A stretch of 10,644 nt of DNA, from positions 1 to 10,644 of the forward strand of contig JAICIG010000280.1 of assembly GCA_025924495.1 (NCBI GenBank), in the 5' to 3' direction. The first letter of the stretch is position 1. Each line of letters opens with the position of its first letter. Positions 1 to 6,779 of this stretch are shown piece by piece. The stretch is from Pirellulales bacterium (lineage in GTDB: Bacteria; Planctomycetota; Planctomycetia; Pirellulales; JAICIG01). Made by a program: the position numbers and the translations under genes. Under the pieces are notes generated by a model. It was not told the DNA's origin and made no database searches. It saw only the letters and a list, made by a program, of their open reading frames with translations.

Positions 1-1
1 C

Positions 2-2002
2 GACTTTGCGATCAAGCACGTAAAGGTGCTCGCACAACGGGGAGACGAAGGCTTTCGCGAAATAGCGGTCAAGGCGTACGACAAAAAGCTGGTTCGCAGC
101 GACGCGGCCCTGTTGACGCTCAACTTGCCATCGTTCGACCTGAAGCCAGGCGAGCACGTGCGCTATCGCGCCTTAGTTGAAGACCGCAAAGGGCAGGTGG
201 CGGAAACGCGCGACTTCATCGTGCGCATTGCTGACAGCAACGATGCGGCCGATAAGCAATTAGCGCGCTATGAAGAGAAGCAGGACGAACTGCAGCAGAA
301 ACTTTCAAAACTGATCGAAGACCAGACCAAGGTCGCCGACAAACTGGAAGAACTTGAAAAGAAGTATGAGCCTTTGAAAGAAAAGCTGGCGCAGGCCGAG
401 GCTCAAGCGCGCGAAGAGGCGCAAAAGGCCGCCGAAGCCAATCCGCAACAGCCGCCGCCCGCCAATCCCCCTGAACTGAAACTGGATGAAGCGACGAGCA
501 AAGAGCTGGCGGAACTGCGCAACGAGTTAGCGCAAACAGCCGGGCAGGAAGAGCAGAATGCCAACGTCGGGAAGCAACTGGCCAATGAGTTGAGCCAGGC
601 CGTCAAGCAGGCCGAAGAGATGAAGACGCTCCCCCCCGAGTTCGTCTCCGAGATGAAGGCCGCTCAGGAAACCTTTGAAGCCATGGCGGCCAAGCCGCTC
701 GAGCAATTGGCTCAACAGATGCGGCAGGCCGCCAATACCGATAAACGCGACCCGCACGTCGAGCAGATGGCGCAGGCGGCTGAACGCGTGAAAGAGGAAT
801 TGCAGGCCTCGGCCGAGCGATTGAAAGCGCTACAGGACGCCCGGAAACAACTCCCAAATGGATTGGAGGAAGCGCTCGCCCAACTGCGGCAGGAAATGCT
901 CGAGCAGCAAGCCGGCTCGGCGGCTCGCGGGCTCGAAGATCTTCAAGAGATGCTCGCCCAGCTGCGCGAGCACCTACAACAACTAGAGGGAGAACAGGGT
1001 GACTTGCTCGACGCAACTCCGGTCGTACCCGAGGTGATGTTCGAGGACCTCAAGAACCGCCAGACAAAGTTTGACAAGCGAGCGCAGCCGCCCTTGGCAG
1101 AAGCGATGCAATTGCTCGCCGGCGACAAGCTCGGGCGGATGGAATCGAAGATGCAACCCGCCGACCCGGCAAACGCCGCCGATGCATCCGAGCCGATGAA
1201 TGATGTGAATGAAGCGGCTCCAACTCCGGATCCATCGGCCGAAGCATCGGAGCCGGCGATGAGCAAGGACTTGCCCCAGCCGATGATCAAACCTGCTCTG
1301 GGGGGCGCCCCGCCCAAGCTCGATCCGCAGGTGGCGGCAAAACGTCCAATGCCTTTGCCCCACAAGCCCGACCAATCTGCGACTGCGGCACAGACCGAGC
1401 GGCAGCAGTTGGCCGAAGGACAATTCGAGCAGTTGATGGAATTGGATCTGGCCGAACAAAGTCTCGGCGCCGATCAAAAGTCTCTGGAAGCGCTGATGGA
1501 AGAGCTCAAGCAGGCGCTGGCGGATGCTCAAGGAGCGGAGATGGGCGATGATTCGTCGCCGGCAGATCCGTCGAAACCGAACGCCGCCGCTCCGCCTTCT
1601 GCCACCAAGGATATGCCCGCAGAGCAGCAGGCGGCGGGCGAAGAGCCGCCCGCGCAACAACTCGAAGATCTGCTCAACTCCCCTGCCCTGCAACAAGCCA
1701 TGGCGCTGGCGCAACGTCTGCACCAAGCGCAAATGGCGCAACAGCAACAGCCGCAGCAAGCGCCCGCGCAGACGACCGCCAGCAGGTCGCTCGAAAGTCT
1801 GCGCCTGACGACCACGGGCGGCAAAATCGTCGAGGTCGATTTGGCCGCCCTCGATCCGGCGACGCGCGCCATCCTGCTCAAGATGCAGCCGCAACTTCGT
1901 GAAGAGTTGCTGCAAGGCATGCGAGAGCAAGGTCCCGAAGGCTATCGCAAGTTCATCCAGGATTACTTCCAACGGCTCTCGACGGCGAAAGGCGCGAAGT
2001 AA
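2..2002 (+). CDS. Large coiled-coil, Gln/Glu-rich envelope-associated protein (5' partial)
   Basis: The frame is open from base 2, so the true start lies to the left and the first visible GTG (26) should not be taken as the start. At least 666 residues are visible. Numbering from that GTG, residues 1-75 look like the end of a beta-sandwich (alternating hydrophobics ending in RDFIVRIAD). Residues about 79-138 form a Lys/Glu/Gln-rich coiled coil, followed by a Pro-rich hinge and further long helices to about 340. Residues about 375-455 are Pro/Ala/Asp-rich low complexity, about 560-590 are Gln-rich, and a denser, probably folded tail (588-658) contains EGYRKFIQDYF. No membrane segment is visible. 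It resembles long planctomycetal proteins found beside VWA-type membrane proteins, which I recall as DUF4175-like but cannot confirm. The 5-nt gap to the next gene suggests coupling and a shared role at the cell envelope. Biochemical function is unknown. The reading frame is secure; the family is not. Confidence 0.75.
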   Translation, partial: DFAIKHVKVLAQRGDEGFREIAVKAYDKKLVRSDAALLTLNLPSFDLKPGEHVRYRALVEDRKGQVAETRDFIVRIADSNDAADKQLARYEEKQDELQQKLSKLIEDQTKVADKLEELEKKYEPLKEKLAQAEAQAREEAQKAAEANPQQPPPANPPELKLDEATSKELAELRNELAQTAGQEEQNANVGKQLANELSQAVKQAEEMKTLPPEFVSEMKAAQETFEAMAAKPLEQLAQQMRQAANTDKRDPHVEQMAQAAERVKEELQASAERLKALQDARKQLPNGLEEALAQLRQEMLEQQAGSAARGLEDLQEMLAQLREHLQQLEGEQGDLLDATPVVPEVMFEDLKNRQTKFDKRAQPPLAEAMQLLAGDKLGRMESKMQPADPANAADASEPMNDVNEAAPTPDPSAEASEPAMSKDLPQPMIKPALGGAPPKLDPQVAAKRPMPLPHKPDQSATAAQTERQQLAEGQFEQLMELDLAEQSLGADQKSLEALMEELKQALADAQGAEMGDDSSPADPSKPNAAAPPSATKDMPAEQQAAGEEPPAQQLEDLLNSPALQQAMALAQRLHQAQMAQQQQPQQAPAQTTASRSLESLRLTTTGGKIVEVDLAALDPATRAILLKMQPQLREELLQGMREQGPEGYRKFIQDYFQRLSTAKGAK

Positions 2003-2007
2003 TCACG

Positions 2008-4512
2008 ATGCTCGATTGGCTGCTGAAACAGATCCACGCCGGCGACCAGATTCGCGCGCACTTTGATCATGCCACTCTCGAGTTGCAGCGTCCGGGCCTG
2101 CTGTGGGCCGGGCTGGCTTTGGCGATTCCCGTCGCCTGGTTCATCTATCAGCGGCAGCGCACCAACCTGAGCACCGTCTCTGCCGGCTTGCGCGCGACGC
2201 TGACCGCCACGCGGATCGCCATCCTGCTGCTGTTGGTGTTGGTGCTCGCAGCGCCCTATCTGAAGCTCGACATGAAGATCGAGAAGAAGCCTATCTTGGC
2301 GCTCCTATTCGATCAGTCCCAGAGCATGAGCTTGCCCGTCGGTTCGCTGCCGGATGAAGATTTAGCAAAGACCGCGCGGGCGGTTGGTCTCTCCGTGGCG
2401 GAAGGCAAGCCGACTCCCGAAACTCGCGCCGCCGTGACGCAGATGAGCCGGGCAAAGTTGGCCAGAGATGCGGTTGCCCGCAAAACGAATGATTGGCTCT
2501 TGCCGCTCGCCGAAAAGTACGATCTACGGCTCTATGCTTTGGGAGAAACCTTGGCGCCGCTGCCGATCGAACCGGGGAAACTCGAGATCCCCGAATCGAC
2601 CGCACAGTCCGCTGAGACGCGGCTCGGTGATGGCATCTTCAAAGCCCTTGACGAAGCGGCGGGCAGGCCGTTTGCCGGCATTGTGCTATTGTCCGACGGC
2701 GAAAACACCGCGGGACGCGCGCCGGCAGAAGCGGCAAGAGCGGCGGCTGACGTGAATGCTCCCATCTTTGCCGTTCCAACCGGTTCCGAGGAGCCGTTGC
2801 GCGACGTAGCCGTGGTCGATTTGTTCGCGCCCGACCTCGTGTCGGTTGGGGACACGGTGCAAGTTTCGGCCACTCTGGAAGTGCAGGGTTATCCCGAGCA
2901 GGCCATCAAGGTGATGCTTGTGGAAAGCGGGCCGAAGTCGGATGGGCCGGGAGAGCAAGCAACCTTGTTGGACTCGAAAGATGTTGTGCTTCGCAACACG
3001 GAGCAGCAGCACGTCGAGCTGTCGTTCAAAGCCGAGAAAGCAGGGGCGCGCACGCTTTCCGTGCGATTGCAGCCCGCCGCCGAGTTGCCCGAAGATCTGC
3101 CCGATAACAACTCGGACAGTGTTGTGATTCACGTCAGCGACGACAAGCTGCGCGTGCTCTATATCGAAGGATTGCCGCGCTGGGACTTTCGTTTCCTGAA
3201 GAATGCCATGCGGCGCGACCACGGTCTCGGAGGTTGGGGTTTGCGCGGCGGCATTGTGGCAGGCACGGCGGCAGGAGGCACGGGCACGAATGACAGTGCA
3301 TCTACTCCCTTGGCCGCCAAGAAGGAAGCCGGGACGGACCAACCAGATTTGGTGCTCGAGACAGAAATTCGCCGCCTGCCCGAAAAAGAGCGCGACGTGC
3401 TCCCGGCGACGCTCGACGATCTGGCCAGGTATCACGTCGTGATTCTAGGCGATGTCTCGCCGAGTATTCTCAATACTAGCTTTATTGAGCGATTGAGCGA
3501 GGCGGTGCGCGAGCGGGGCCTTGGATTGATCGTGGCTGCCGGGCCACAGTCGATGCCGCATCGCTACAGCGATCGGCTGCTGGACTTGCTGCCCGTGAAG
3601 TTGAAGTCGCGGACGCCCGGGATCGAGGCTCCGGCCTATAAGCCGTTTCGCCTGCTGATCAGCCCCGAGGGATCGATCCATGCTGCGATGCGGCTGTACG
3701 ACGACCAAGGGCGCAATCAAGAGACGTGGGCTGAGATGCCGCCTTATTTTTGGTGTGCGGCCGCAGAACGCGCGTCGCCCGCTGCCACCGTGCTGGCCTA
3801 CAATCCAAGCGTCGAAGGACGCTACGGCAGGCTGCCTTTGATCGCTCATCATTTCGCTGGACAAGGCAAAGTGTTCTTTCTCGGAACGGATTCCACCTGG
3901 TTGTGGCGTCGAAACGCCGGCGATCGGTTCTTCTACAAGTTCTGGGGACAGGCGATCCGCTTTGTCGCGCGACGCGACACGGGCGATCTGAAAAAGAAGA
4001 GTTGGGTTGAAGTGCGCCCAGTGCGGGCGCGCCCCGGCGAATCGGCTGAAATCGAGTTAATGGCCTTTCATGCCGACGGTTCGCCGCACCAAGAATCGGA
4101 ATTACCGTTATCGGTCGAGCACGGCAGCGCGGAGACGACAACGCTGGGAATGACTGCCGATAAGACCGTCCCGGGGCGCTATCTGGGCAAATTCACGCCG
4201 CAGGGAATCGGCGACTACCGATTTATTTATCAGCCGGGAGAATCGCTCGACGAGGTCGAGGCGCGGATGCACGTCAGCCCGTCTACGGAAGAACTGCGCC
4301 GACCGAACGTCAATGTGCCCGCCCTGGCTCAGCTCGGCAAGATTGTCAAGCTCGATCAATTGACGACGATCAACGATCAATTGCAGGGCGAACTGAAATT
4401 GATTTCGCTTTCCAGCGAGGCCAGCATCTGGGACAACTGGCTGCTGTTGAGCTTGCTGATTTTTATTTACTCGCTCGACGTCGGGCTGCGGCGACTGGCA
4501 GGACTCTCATGA
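2008..4512 (+). CDS. Membrane-anchored VWA / glutamine-amidotransferase-like protein
   Basis: This is an 834-residue protein. Two hydrophobic helices lie near the N-terminus (about residues 30-47 and 66-83) and one near the C-terminus (about 811-828). This is the layout of large BatA-like or glutamine amidotransferase-like membrane proteins that are common in planctomycetes. A von Willebrand factor A-like domain follows helix 2. Its metal-site motif DxSxS is intact as DQSQS (D102, S104, S106), and a later LLSDGEN strand carries D230. After a beta-sandwich region (about 260-375), a class I glutamine-amidotransferase-like fold begins at LRVLYIEG (about 381) and continues through YHVVILGDVS (about 475) and GLGLIVAAGPQ (about 505). 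I see no obvious Cys-His-Glu triad, so this part is probably non-catalytic. The ATG lies 5 nt after the upstream stop, and the 3' end overlaps the next gene by ATGA. The role is inferred to be envelope assembly or protein interaction. The domain calls are confident; the substrate is unknown. Confidence 0.8.
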   Translation: MLDWLLKQIHAGDQIRAHFDHATLELQRPGLLWAGLALAIPVAWFIYQRQRTNLSTVSAGLRATLTATRIAILLLLVLVLAAPYLKLDMKIEKKPILALLFDQSQSMSLPVGSLPDEDLAKTARAVGLSVAEGKPTPETRAAVTQMSRAKLARDAVARKTNDWLLPLAEKYDLRLYALGETLAPLPIEPGKLEIPESTAQSAETRLGDGIFKALDEAAGRPFAGIVLLSDGENTAGRAPAEAARAAADVNAPIFAVPTGSEEPLRDVAVVDLFAPDLVSVGDTVQVSATLEVQGYPEQAIKVMLVESGPKSDGPGEQATLLDSKDVVLRNTEQQHVELSFKAEKAGARTLSVRLQPAAELPEDLPDNNSDSVVIHVSDDKLRVLYIEGLPRWDFRFLKNAMRRDHGLGGWGLRGGIVAGTAAGGTGTNDSASTPLAAKKEAGTDQPDLVLETEIRRLPEKERDVLPATLDDLARYHVVILGDVSPSILNTSFIERLSEAVRERGLGLIVAAGPQSMPHRYSDRLLDLLPVKLKSRTPGIEAPAYKPFRLLISPEGSIHAAMRLYDDQGRNQETWAEMPPYFWCAAAERASPAATVLAYNPSVEGRYGRLPLIAHHFAGQGKVFFLGTDSTWLWRRNAGDRFFYKFWGQAIRFVARRDTGDLKKKSWVEVRPVRARPGESAEIELMAFHADGSPHQESELPLSVEHGSAETTTLGMTADKTVPGRYLGKFTPQGIGDYRFIYQPGESLDEVEARMHVSPSTEELRRPNVNVPALAQLGKIVKLDQLTTINDQLQGELKLISLSSEASIWDNWLLLSLLIFIYSLDVGLRRLAGLS
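4500..4512 (+). promoter_or_regulatory. Shine-Dalgarno and ATGA stop/start overlap
   Basis: AGGA (4500-4503) lies 5 nt before ATG 4509, and that start shares bases with the TGA stop of the upstream gene (4510-4512). This is a typical translational-coupling junction. It fixes the start of the prenyltransferase-fold gene even though a repeat immediately follows. Confidence 0.65.
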
Positions 4513-5615
4513 CAGAAATTCGGAATGCGGAATTCGGAATTCGGAATAAAGAACATGGCGGTCGCGCATTCCGCATTCCGCATTCCGCATTCCGAATTGG
4601 CACATGCCTGGTCTTGCTATTGTGTGGCAAGTTTGCAGCTGCGCAAACCGAGTCTCCTCTCACGGAAAAGCTCGTGGTGGAAAAGGTGGCGGCGTCGATC
4701 GATAGGGCTATCGACTACCTGGCAGACAAACAGCCGCCGGATGGCGGCTGGTATCGAGACAATCAGGCCCCCAACGCGCTTGCGATCTTAGCGATGTTGG
4801 GACGCGGGCATGTGCCCGGTCGCGGACCGTATCAAGATGTGGTGGAGCGAGGCAAAAAATTCTTGCTTTCCGGCCAGCAACCCAATGGCCTGTTTGCCTC
4901 TTTGCGTCCGTCACACGGGCCGATGTACGAACATGCCCTGACCACGCTGGCGTGCGCGGAACTTTATGGGATGGATCCTAGTCCCGAGTTGGAGGAGAAA
5001 CTGCGCAAGGCGGTGGCATTGATCGTTTCGGCTCAGGCGCCCTCCGGGGGTTGGCGCTATCAGCCGCAACCGAACGACGCCGATCTGAGCGTGACGGTCA
5101 TGCAAATCGTCGCCTTGCGAGCGGCCAATAACGCTGAGATTCCGCTGCCCGCCAAGACGATCGATCGTGCGATCGAATACGTCAAATCGTGTTCGCATGC
5201 CAACGGCGGATTCGGCTATCAGACAGGAGGCGGACCCAAACCCGAGATGAGCGCCGCAGGCGTGCTTTCGATGCAACTGTTAGGGCGCTACGATGATCCG
5301 GAAGTGATCAAGGCGCTCGACTACCTGGCGCCTCAGCCGGTGAAATGGGAAGGGGGCCCGGTGCAATATTTTTATTACTTCCACTACTACGCCATCCAGG
5401 GCCACTACCAGGCGGGCGGCAAGTACTGGAACGACTGGCACCCCAAAGTGCGCGAGTTACTCTTGAGCAAGCAGAACCCCGACGGAAGTTGGGACGTGCC
5501 GGGGGGCACTTCGGAGAACGAAGGCGTCGTTGGGCGCAATAAAATCTATTGGACCGCGATGGCCTCGCTGATTCTGGAAGTCTACCTGCACTATCTGCCG
5601 GCGTATCAACGCTAA
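4509..5615 (+). CDS. Secreted prenyltransferase/squalene-oxidase-type repeat protein
   Basis: This 368-residue protein consists of helical-barrel repeats like those of squalene cyclases and protein prenyltransferases. QW-like motifs are visible at residues 75-81 (QPPDGGW), 124-129, 176-182 (QAPSGGW), 232-235 (NGGF) and 322-328 (QNPDGSW). No DxDD cyclase motif is seen, so cyclase activity is not supported and a binding or scaffold role is as likely. A hydrophobic stretch (about 31-40) followed by AAAQ (43-46) looks like a signal peptide, which would place the protein outside the cytoplasmic membrane. Residues 3-30 are encoded mainly by an inverted repeat (4517-4598), giving an odd Arg/Phe/Ile-rich lead before the signal. 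The start is ATG 4509: it overlaps the upstream stop as ATGA, has AGGA at 4500-4503, and no other standard in-frame start precedes the hydrophobic core. The gene is probably co-expressed with the VWA-like membrane protein before it. Confidence 0.8.
   Translation: MTEIRNAEFGIRNKEHGGRAFRIPHSAFRIGTCLVLLLCGKFAAAQTESPLTEKLVVEKVAASIDRAIDYLADKQPPDGGWYRDNQAPNALAILAMLGRGHVPGRGPYQDVVERGKKFLLSGQQPNGLFASLRPSHGPMYEHALTTLACAELYGMDPSPELEEKLRKAVALIVSAQAPSGGWRYQPQPNDADLSVTVMQIVALRAANNAEIPLPAKTIDRAIEYVKSCSHANGGFGYQTGGGPKPEMSAAGVLSMQLLGRYDDPEVIKALDYLAPQPVKWEGGPVQYFYYFHYYAIQGHYQAGGKYWNDWHPKVRELLLSKQNPDGSWDVPGGTSENEGVVGRNKIYWTAMASLILEVYLHYLPAYQR
4517..4598. repeat. Imperfect inverted repeat of 7-bp units inside the start of a gene
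   Basis: The left arm (4517-4547) and the reverse complement of the right arm (4568-4598) agree at 29 of 31 positions, with a 20-nt loop (4548-4567). Each arm is built from a 7-bp unit of the type CGGAATN on the left and CATTCCG on the right. Both arms are translated in frame in the prenyltransferase-fold gene, giving IRNAEFGIRN and AFRIPHSAFRI. I recall this kind of sequence as a dispersed repeat that is often translated by mistake in bacterial annotations. Here the overlapping start and the downstream signal peptide suggest it is really within the coding region. In RNA it would form a long hairpin whose base begins 5 nt after the start codon. No second copy is visible in the window. Confidence 0.85.
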
Positions 5616-5683
5616 ATCCTCCACCCGCGCCATTCTGTGCCCCGCCGGCGATTTGGGACGCCTGCTCAGCGTGCGAGGCGCCA

Positions 5684-5950
5684 TCAGCGTTTCTTTTTCT
5701 TGGCGGCCTGGCGCGCTTTCGCCTTCTTCAGCGTCGTACGCAGATAGCGCATATAGCCCTCGGGGCTCATCCAACCTTTAGGACAGGCCGAATGCTTTAG
5801 TTCGCTGGCCGTGCACCACAGGAACTGGTGGGTTTCGCTGGTCTTGCGGCGGACGCGCACCCGGTATTTGCGGCCGCTTTTATCTCGGACCCGCGCAATG
5901 CGGCCATCGGGAAGTTTGACGCAGTCGCCCGGCTTGAAAGACTTCGCCAT
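5684..5950 (-). CDS. Small highly basic protein, unknown function
   Basis: This 88-residue protein is rich in Lys and Arg, with a tail ending in KKKKR. The N-terminal part (about residues 5-47) has short alternating hydrophobic strands with GD and PDGR turns, resembling a small SH3-like or KOW-like barrel. It is followed by HQFLWC (41-46), a CPKGW turn (56-60) and a basic helix (about 63-88). Nucleic-acid or ribosome binding is a reasonable guess from charge and shape, but I do not recognise the family. The start is ATG 5950, because the aat stop lies 2 nt upstream (TAG CC ATG) and GGAGG sits 10 nt before the ATG. The frame stays open further upstream, but that part overlaps aat antisense-free coding in another frame and has no support. 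It is presumably co-transcribed with aat. Confidence 0.7.
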   Translation of the reverse strand: MAKSFKPGDCVKLPDGRIARVRDKSGRKYRVRVRRKTSETHQFLWCTASELKHSACPKGWMSPEGYMRYLRTTLKKAKARQAAKKKKR

Positions 5951-5952
5951 GG

Positions 5953-6666
5953 CTACTGGGCCTCCGTTTGTTGGACGCGTTCTAGTTGAGCGCCGAATGT
6001 GACCGGCAGGTCGAGCGCGTGCGCCAATCGTCCAAGAAACGTCCGACGGGAGATTTCCACCGCACCGAGCCTTTCCGTGTGGGGAGTGACCTGCTGAATG
6101 TCGAGCAATTCGTATCCGCGTGAATTGAGATGGGCAACGAGGTGGCATAAAGCGATTTTGGATGCGTCGCGGACGCGGTAGAACATCGATTCTGCAGCGA
6201 AGAAACCACCAATCGCCACGCCGTAGGTGCCGCCGGCCAATTGCCCCCCGCTCCAGATCTCGATGCTGTGTGCATGTCCCAACTCGTGCAATTTCTGGTA
6301 GGCCGCTCGCATCGTCGGACCGAGCCAGGTGCCGTGGCGACGGTTCTGCGCCGTCGCGCAACCTTCCATGACCTCGGCGAAGGCCTGATCGCAACTAGCC
6401 TGAAAACTTCCGCTGCGCATCGTCCTGGCCAGACGGCGCGAGATATGCAGCCCGTCAAGCTCGATGATGGCGCGCGGGTCGGGCGACCACCAGGCGAGTT
6501 GTCCATCGTTGAACGGCCAGGGAAAGATTCCGTGGCGATAGGCGTCTATGAGCCATTCCGGCGTCAAGTCGCCGCCGACTCCAATCAATCCTGCGGGCGA
6601 GGCCATTTCGGCGGGCGGAAAAAAACGCGAAGGCGGAAAACTAGCGGGCCGACGAGATCTCGCCAT
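5953..6666 (-). CDS. aat: Leucyl/phenylalanyl-tRNA-protein transferase
   Basis: Aat transfers Leu or Phe from charged tRNA to proteins with N-terminal Lys or Arg, which marks them for ClpS/ClpAP-type degradation (bacterial N-degron pathway, cytoplasm). The 237 residues match the family's usual length and order: GLIGVGGDL (26-34), YRHGIFPW (43-50), WWSPDPRA (59-66), HISRRL (74-79), GTW (112-114), LHELGHAHSIEIW (126-138), AAESMFYR (157-164) and LLDIQQV (187-193). By comparison with the E. coli enzyme, E159 and Q191 correspond to the conserved active-site Glu and Gln. I chose ATG 6666; a TTG six codons further upstream is possible but has no better ribosome site. No strong Shine-Dalgarno is seen before either. 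The gene diverges from the htrA-like gene across 113 nt, and the small basic protein gene follows 2 nt after its stop. Confidence 0.95.
   Translation of the reverse strand: MARSRRPASFPPSRFFPPAEMASPAGLIGVGGDLTPEWLIDAYRHGIFPWPFNDGQLAWWSPDPRAIIELDGLHISRRLARTMRSGSFQASCDQAFAEVMEGCATAQNRRHGTWLGPTMRAAYQKLHELGHAHSIEIWSGGQLAGGTYGVAIGGFFAAESMFYRVRDASKIALCHLVAHLNSRGYELLDIQQVTPHTERLGAVEISRRTFLGRLAHALDLPVTFGAQLERVQQTEAQ
5961..5965 (-). promoter_or_regulatory. Shine-Dalgarno for the small basic protein
   Basis: The - strand reads GGAGG here, inside the last codons of aat and 10 nt before ATG 5950. Together with the 2-nt intergenic gap it supports translational coupling and the short 88-residue product. 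Confidence 0.6.
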
Positions 6667-6718
6667 GCAGAGTTGCCAAGCCAAAGTGTGCGGGGTATTC
6701 GGACTGCAGTTCGTGGCC

Positions 6719-6724
6719 TATAAT
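6719..6724 (+). promoter_or_regulatory. -10 box of the htrA-like gene promoter
   Basis: A perfect TATAAT lies 55 nt before ATG 6780. Transcription would start near 6731, giving a leader of about 50 nt. No good -35 hexamer is seen at 16-19 nt spacing (the region reads ggtattcgg), so it may be activator-dependent or rely on sequence around the -10. The box overlaps an in-frame ATG at 6723, which argues against that ATG as the start. Confidence 0.55.
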
Positions 6725-6779
6725 GACGCCACACTATCGCTCGCGTGTTCAAAACCGCTTGTCGGACGGAACTGATCGG

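Noticed and set aside
983..1972. Long open frame (329 codons) on the - strand opposite the coiled-coil gene
   Set aside because: It mirrors a Gln/Glu/Ala-rich gene: CAG/GAA/GCG codons read backwards give Leu/Phe/Arg-rich sequence without stops. No domain is recognisable and no ribosome site was seen.
4517..4598. Heptad repeats as a CRISPR array or insertion-sequence end
   Set aside because: The units are 7 bp, contiguous and palindromic, with no spacers, no transposase and no flanking duplication that I can define.
4509..5615. Assignment of the prenyltransferase-fold protein as a squalene-hopene cyclase
   Set aside because: It is only about half the length of a cyclase and lacks a DxDD motif; NDADLS at 189-194 is not equivalent.
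5616..5683. Bidirectional terminator between the convergent genes
   Set aside because: I looked for a stem with a T-run in either direction and found only short imperfect pairing, so none is called.
6667..6779. Divergent promoter for aat on the - strand
   Set aside because: The reverse of the htrA -10 region gives CATTAT, but no -35 partner or second convincing box was found, so an aat promoter is not supported from sequence alone.
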